A stretch of DNA of 64,000 nt from Anaerolineales bacterium (GTDB lineage: Bacteria > Chloroflexota > Anaerolineae > Anaerolineales > Villigracilaceae): contig CP129482.1 of NCBI GenBank assembly GCA_030583925.1, forward strand, positions 1,984,001 to 2,048,000, read 5' to 3'. A model generated the notes under the pieces. That model saw nothing but the letters and a program-made list of their open reading frames with translations. It had not been told where the DNA came from and made no database searches. Made by a program: the position numbers and the translations under genes. Below, piece after piece: positions 60,663 through 64,000 of this stretch. Every line of letters begins with the position of its first letter. The first letter of the stretch is position 1.

Positions 60663-63173
60663 TTATTGCGATTGATGGAAATGTTGGATCGCCTGCGCGC
60701 GGTTGTGCACGCCCAATTTTTGATACAGGTTGGCGACGTGCCGCTTCAACGTCCCTTCGGCGATGAAGAGCCGCTCCGCCAATTCTTGATTGGATAATCC
60801 GATCGCCAGCAATTGCAGGATTTCTTTTTCACGCCGCGTCAAACCCGGACCTTGAGCCTGCCTCGCGTTTCCCTCAGCCTGCTCTACCTTTCGAATAAAC
60901 CCGACCTGATTGAGGCGCGGCAGGATGTCCGCGATCTGTTTGCGCGCTTCCACAAACGGACGGACAACGCCTCCCGTTTGCGCCAGTTTGACCGCTTCGT
61001 TGAGCGCTTTTGTCGCGCGCTGTTTCTGGTTGAGTTGACTCAAGCACGCGCTATGCCAGATCAACGCTTCGATGCGGAAGATTGTAAATTCCAAGCCGCT
61101 CAATAGTTTCAGAGTCTTGGCGAACTCTGCATGAGCCTCTTGCAAGGCGTTCGCCGCGAAGAGCGTTTTGCCCTTGATCAACGAGAAATAATAAGGATAC
61201 GGCGCCTCGCCGTATTTTTTCAACGTTTGAAGCCATTGACGGGCAGAGTCGAGGTCGCCCTCTTGGAGAGCGAATTGCACACGCTGGCGGATGATGGAGC
61301 GGAGCACGTTGTTATCTTGCAAACCGCGCGCGAGGGTGTCGGCGGCGTCGAGATCGGCTTGCGCTTTTTCCCGACTGTTCATGGCTCGATGAATTTGCGA
61401 GCGTTGGAGCAAAACTCGCGCTTGAATGACCGCCTGATTTGTTTCGATGCACAAGTCAATGGCGCGGTTGGCGCAATCGAGGGCTTCTTTCAGTTGGTTT
61501 TTCTGGAAGGCAATACGCGACAACGTCCAATACCAATCGCTCGCCTCGGGGATGTTCTGGCGATAATTTCGCAACGCCTCTTTACAGGCTGATTCCGCGT
61601 CCGCCAGCCGAGCTTGCAGGTATAACACGTCAACCAAGTTGGCAAACGCAGACAGGGAAATGAACGCGTTGCCTTCCGCCTCCGCCAACGCGAGCGAAGA
61701 TCGAAAACTTTGCTCCGCTTGAAAGAGTTGGAGCGCCATCTTTTGCGCCGCGCCCAGCCCAAACGATACATACGTTTGGATGAACGGATCTTTCGCCTCT
61801 TTCGTCCGTTGCGCCTTTCGCATGAACTTCATCGCTTCTTCGGGCTGGTGAGTCATCGCGGCGTGGAGGGCGCGCAAGACGAGGAACTCGCTCCGCATAT
61901 TTTTTTCGAGGTAATTCCCCAGTCGGTCGAAATAGGATTGCGCGTCGTTTTGCAGGTTTGAATCGAGTAACAGCCAAATTTGGGTCAGGCAGAGGCGCGG
62001 GAAACGCCAAATGGTCGACTCAGGCAGACGGTCCAGCCAGCGGCGGAGGGCGACCAGTTCCCCGCGCTTTAAAAAATCAGGCGCGAGAGTCGCAATGAGG
62101 CGCGCGGCGGATTCGTCGTCTGCAATTGCAAACGCGTGCGGAATGGCTTCGACGGCGAATCCGTTTTGTTCGAGCCAGTGAAAAGATTTGCGATGCAAAT
62201 CAACGACGCGTTCGGGGTAAGCGCTTTGCAGTTTTGCCTGCAAGAATTCACGGAACAATGGATGATACTGATGCCGCTTGTCCACCGCGCTGATGAACAA
62301 ATTGGACTTTTCGAGATGAGCGAGTATTTTGCCCGCATTGCCAGCAAACACAGATTTGCATTGCGCGGCTGAAAATTTCTCGAGAACCGAGGTGTTGAGC
62401 AAAAACGTTTGCACATCCTTTGGCTGGCGGTTGAAGACCTCGGTGAGGAAATAATCGGTGACGAACTGCCGCTCGTTGGGGTTGGGAGTGGGCTGGCTGG
62501 CGTCGGCTTGAAGCGACAAGCCTGCCATCTGTAAGCCCGCGACCCATCCTTGCGTATGCTGCGCGAGGTGGTCGAGTTGGCGATCCGATAATTTCAGTCC
62601 CATCACTTGATTCAAAAACAATCTTGCTTCTTCGCCCGTAAATCGAAGTTCGTCCAAGTGGAATTCACGCAACTGGTCGCGCGCTCTCAGCCTAGCCAGC
62701 GGCAGGGGAGGGGTTTCACGCGTCACGATGACGATGTGTAACGTGGGTGGGATGTGTTCGAGCAGGTATTCCATCGCCGCGTGGATGGCTTCATCGAAAA
62801 TCAGATGGTAGTCGTCGAGGACGAGCGTGACGGCGTCGTTGCCGTCGAATTGATTGATGATGTCCGTGAGGATATTTTTGACGTCGCGCTGACCCGATGG
62901 CGCGCGCAATTTCAAGCCCGCGACCTGCAAGGCGGCGATAACCCCGTTGATAAAACGGATGGGATCGTTATCGTCGTTGTCGAGGGCAAGCCACGCCCCT
63001 CGCGTTTTGCTGGAAGCCAGCCATTCAAGCGCGAGCGTCGTTTTGCCCGACCCCGCAGGCGCGGACACGATCGTCAGCGGGCGGCGGTTTGCAAACGAAC
63101 TCGTCAGCCGCGGGCGCGGGACGATGGGTTGTCTCAAATTCGGCGGTCGGAGTTTGGTTTTTGGAATGGGCAT
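60663..63173 (-). CDS. MalT-like ATP-dependent LuxR family transcriptional regulator
   Basis: This 836-residue STAND-type regulator has an N-terminal NTPase with Walker A SAPAGSGKTTLALEW (about residue 40) and Walker B TLVLDDYHLI, a central TPR-like sensor region (for example SQIHRAMNSREKAQADLDAA), and a C-terminal LuxR helix-turn-helix (LTRREKEILQLLAIGLSNQELAERL then GTLKRHVANLYQKL). Inducer unknown. The divergent or adjacent MFS-TPR pair may be its target; this is inference. Confidence 0.93.
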   Translation of the reverse strand: MPIPKTKLRPPNLRQPIVPRPRLTSSFANRRPLTIVSAPAGSGKTTLALEWLASSKTRGAWLALDNDDNDPIRFINGVIAALQVAGLKLRAPSGQRDVKNILTDIINQFDGNDAVTLVLDDYHLIFDEAIHAAMEYLLEHIPPTLHIVIVTRETPPLPLARLRARDQLREFHLDELRFTGEEARLFLNQVMGLKLSDRQLDHLAQHTQGWVAGLQMAGLSLQADASQPTPNPNERQFVTDYFLTEVFNRQPKDVQTFLLNTSVLEKFSAAQCKSVFAGNAGKILAHLEKSNLFISAVDKRHQYHPLFREFLQAKLQSAYPERVVDLHRKSFHWLEQNGFAVEAIPHAFAIADDESAARLIATLAPDFLKRGELVALRRWLDRLPESTIWRFPRLCLTQIWLLLDSNLQNDAQSYFDRLGNYLEKNMRSEFLVLRALHAAMTHQPEEAMKFMRKAQRTKEAKDPFIQTYVSFGLGAAQKMALQLFQAEQSFRSSLALAEAEGNAFISLSAFANLVDVLYLQARLADAESACKEALRNYRQNIPEASDWYWTLSRIAFQKNQLKEALDCANRAIDLCIETNQAVIQARVLLQRSQIHRAMNSREKAQADLDAADTLARGLQDNNVLRSIIRQRVQFALQEGDLDSARQWLQTLKKYGEAPYPYYFSLIKGKTLFAANALQEAHAEFAKTLKLLSGLEFTIFRIEALIWHSACLSQLNQKQRATKALNEAVKLAQTGGVVRPFVEARKQIADILPRLNQVGFIRKVEQAEGNARQAQGPGLTRREKEILQLLAIGLSNQELAERLFIAEGTLKRHVANLYQKLGVHNRAQAIQHFHQSQ

Positions 63174-63242
63174 AATGAACTGGCTAAAAGTGTAGCATGG
63201 AAAAACGATCTTTTCCCCCGCCTTGAGAACTACTTTTGATCG

Positions 63243-63755
63243 CTACCAATCCCCAGCGTATTGAATGTGATGCGGCTTGCTGATTTTCTCGATCCTCGCC
63301 CGTCGTAATTCCGTCAGTTGTCTGATGTGTAAATTATCGTGCGCCACCCATGAGGCGAATATGTCGCCTGCTGTCATAGTTCTCCACTTGGTTTTGTACT
63401 TTGCTTTCCAATTTGCGCCTTCTAACGATTTCAACCAAGCCAGTGACTTTTCCCGTTCGGCGAAAAACTTTCTCTGCATCGTTTTGAAATTCCGCTGGTT
63501 GTACTTCCGTAATTTTACCCACGCCTGTGGCGCAATGGGATGCCACTCGTCTTTGTCCTGACGGTGCAGAATGAAATCCAAATGCTCGCGGAAATCCTCG
63601 CGTTCCTCGTCGTAAAGGTGACACGTGACCTCCAAAATGGACCACGAACCCTTGCTCGGCTTGATCCGCGCCTCTTCCTGACTTACGCCTGTCAGCAACG
63701 CCCGAATCATTTCCGTACTATATACAAGTTCCTGATACAAAATTTTGAATTCCAT
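63243..63755 (-). CDS. DinB family protein
   Basis: This 170-residue four-helix DinB-fold protein has potential metal His residues in EVTCHLYDEEREDFREHL and in WVAHDNLHIRQL. The fold is shared by bacillithiol S-transferases and mycothiol maleylpyruvate isomerases. ATG 63755 has GGAGG 6 nt upstream; the TTG codon 12 nt earlier is less likely. Confidence 0.88.
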   Translation of the reverse strand: MEFKILYQELVYSTEMIRALLTGVSQEEARIKPSKGSWSILEVTCHLYDEEREDFREHLDFILHRQDKDEWHPIAPQAWVKLRKYNQRNFKTMQRKFFAEREKSLAWLKSLEGANWKAKYKTKWRTMTAGDIFASWVAHDNLHIRQLTELRRARIEKISKPHHIQYAGDW

Positions 63756-63795
63756 CGTAGCCTCCAATCCTTCGCCTACGCTCAGGGCAAGTCTC

Positions 63796-63839
63796 TAGCC
63801 TCCAGTCTCAATTTTCTACTTTTCTCAATCCACTAACTT
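63796..63839. repeat. CTAGCCTCCAGTCTC / TTTCAACTC tract
   Basis: A degenerate tract (CTAGCCTCCAGTCTCAATTT, CTACTTTTCTCAATCCACTA) between the DinB gene and the last gene, preceded by CCTTCGCCTACGCTCAGGGC, which resembles the right part of elements A-C. Confidence 0.55.
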
Positions 63840-64000
63840 TCAACTCTCAAACTTCCCAACGATCCTCAATATATCAAACCCCTCCGCAAAGGGACGCTCC
63901 GCCAGCGCGCCGTGCCGCACCATGATGGAGCGCGTCAACTCGCTGTTGAAGTAGTAGCGGTCGCGGTAGGTTTCGTATTTGGATAACGCCTCGATCTTCT
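63840..64000 (-). CDS. C-terminal end of an unidentified gene (5' end outside window)
   Basis: On the minus strand a frame runs from the window edge to TGA at 63840-63842. It ends with KYETYRDRYYFNSELTRSIM, VRHGALAERPFAEGFDILRI and VGKFES. It is not recognised. Steady charge pattern and absence of stops over 53 codons support a real gene, but the fragment is too short to name. Confidence 0.6.
   Translation of the reverse strand, partial: KIEALSKYETYRDRYYFNSELTRSIMVRHGALAERPFAEGFDILRIVGKFES

Overview
The window looks like part of a bacterial chromosome from the phylum Chloroflexota, most likely class Anaerolineae (inference). The reasons are a moderately high G+C content, no outer-membrane or LPS genes, a SUF operon of the SufCBD-SufS-SufU type, a MalT-like LuxR regulator, and many families of small palindromic intergenic repeats. 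I ran no database search, so the taxonomy is a judgement from gene content.

Layout. 1-2.4 kb: 3' end of an acyl carrier protein, then sucCD (succinyl-CoA synthetase) on the minus strand. 2.4-6.6 kb: a heterodimeric ABC exporter whose two halves are separated by a GIY-YIG protein gene lying between two copies of a dispersed repeat. 6.7-12.7 kb: an accessory stretch with two toxin-antitoxin-like pairs, a lipoprotein hydrolase, an MttB-family methyltransferase without pyrrolysine, a small frameshifted zinc-finger membrane protein and an FAD-dependent amine oxidoreductase. 12.7-16.8 kb: a second heterodimeric ABC exporter preceded by a promoter, a 23-codon leader ORF and a very strong intrinsic terminator. 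The leader can form mutually exclusive hairpins. 17-19.7 kb: NTF2-like protein, class III cyclase, and a nucleotidyltransferase pair. 19.8-30 kb (minus): a cell-shape and division cluster, mreB-mreC-mreD-PBP2-minC-minD-minE-rodA, followed by gltX and a Gln-rich protein. 30-35.4 kb: uridine kinase, cyclophilin, VTT membrane protein, M20 and M55 peptidases. 35.4-39.8 kb: a polyamine-type ABC importer operon (potDABC-like) bracketed by an exact 40-bp direct repeat. 40-50.6 kb: a SET-domain protein, glycosyltransferase, CPBP protease, acetyltransferase, ComEA-like protein, acyl-CoA dehydrogenase, DsrE/DUF2007/YwiC genes, a transporter-HEAT-cNMP-binding fusion and a membrane-anchored cyclophilin. 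50.7-58.4 kb: a complete SUF Fe-S assembly locus with a SufR-like repressor, divergent promoters and a candidate shared operator. 58.5-64 kb (minus): TPR protein, MFS transporter, MalT-like regulator, DinB protein and the 3' end of an unidentified gene.

The observation I rate highest is the leader-peptide attenuator in front of the second ABC exporter (12753-12948). It resembles the ribosome-mediated transcription attenuation known for bmrB-bmrCD in Bacillus subtilis, and here it can be read directly from the sequence. Second is the unusual density of mobile-looking palindromic repeats. Some of these supply stop codons, make up whole intergenic spacers, or are translated in-frame inside genes.
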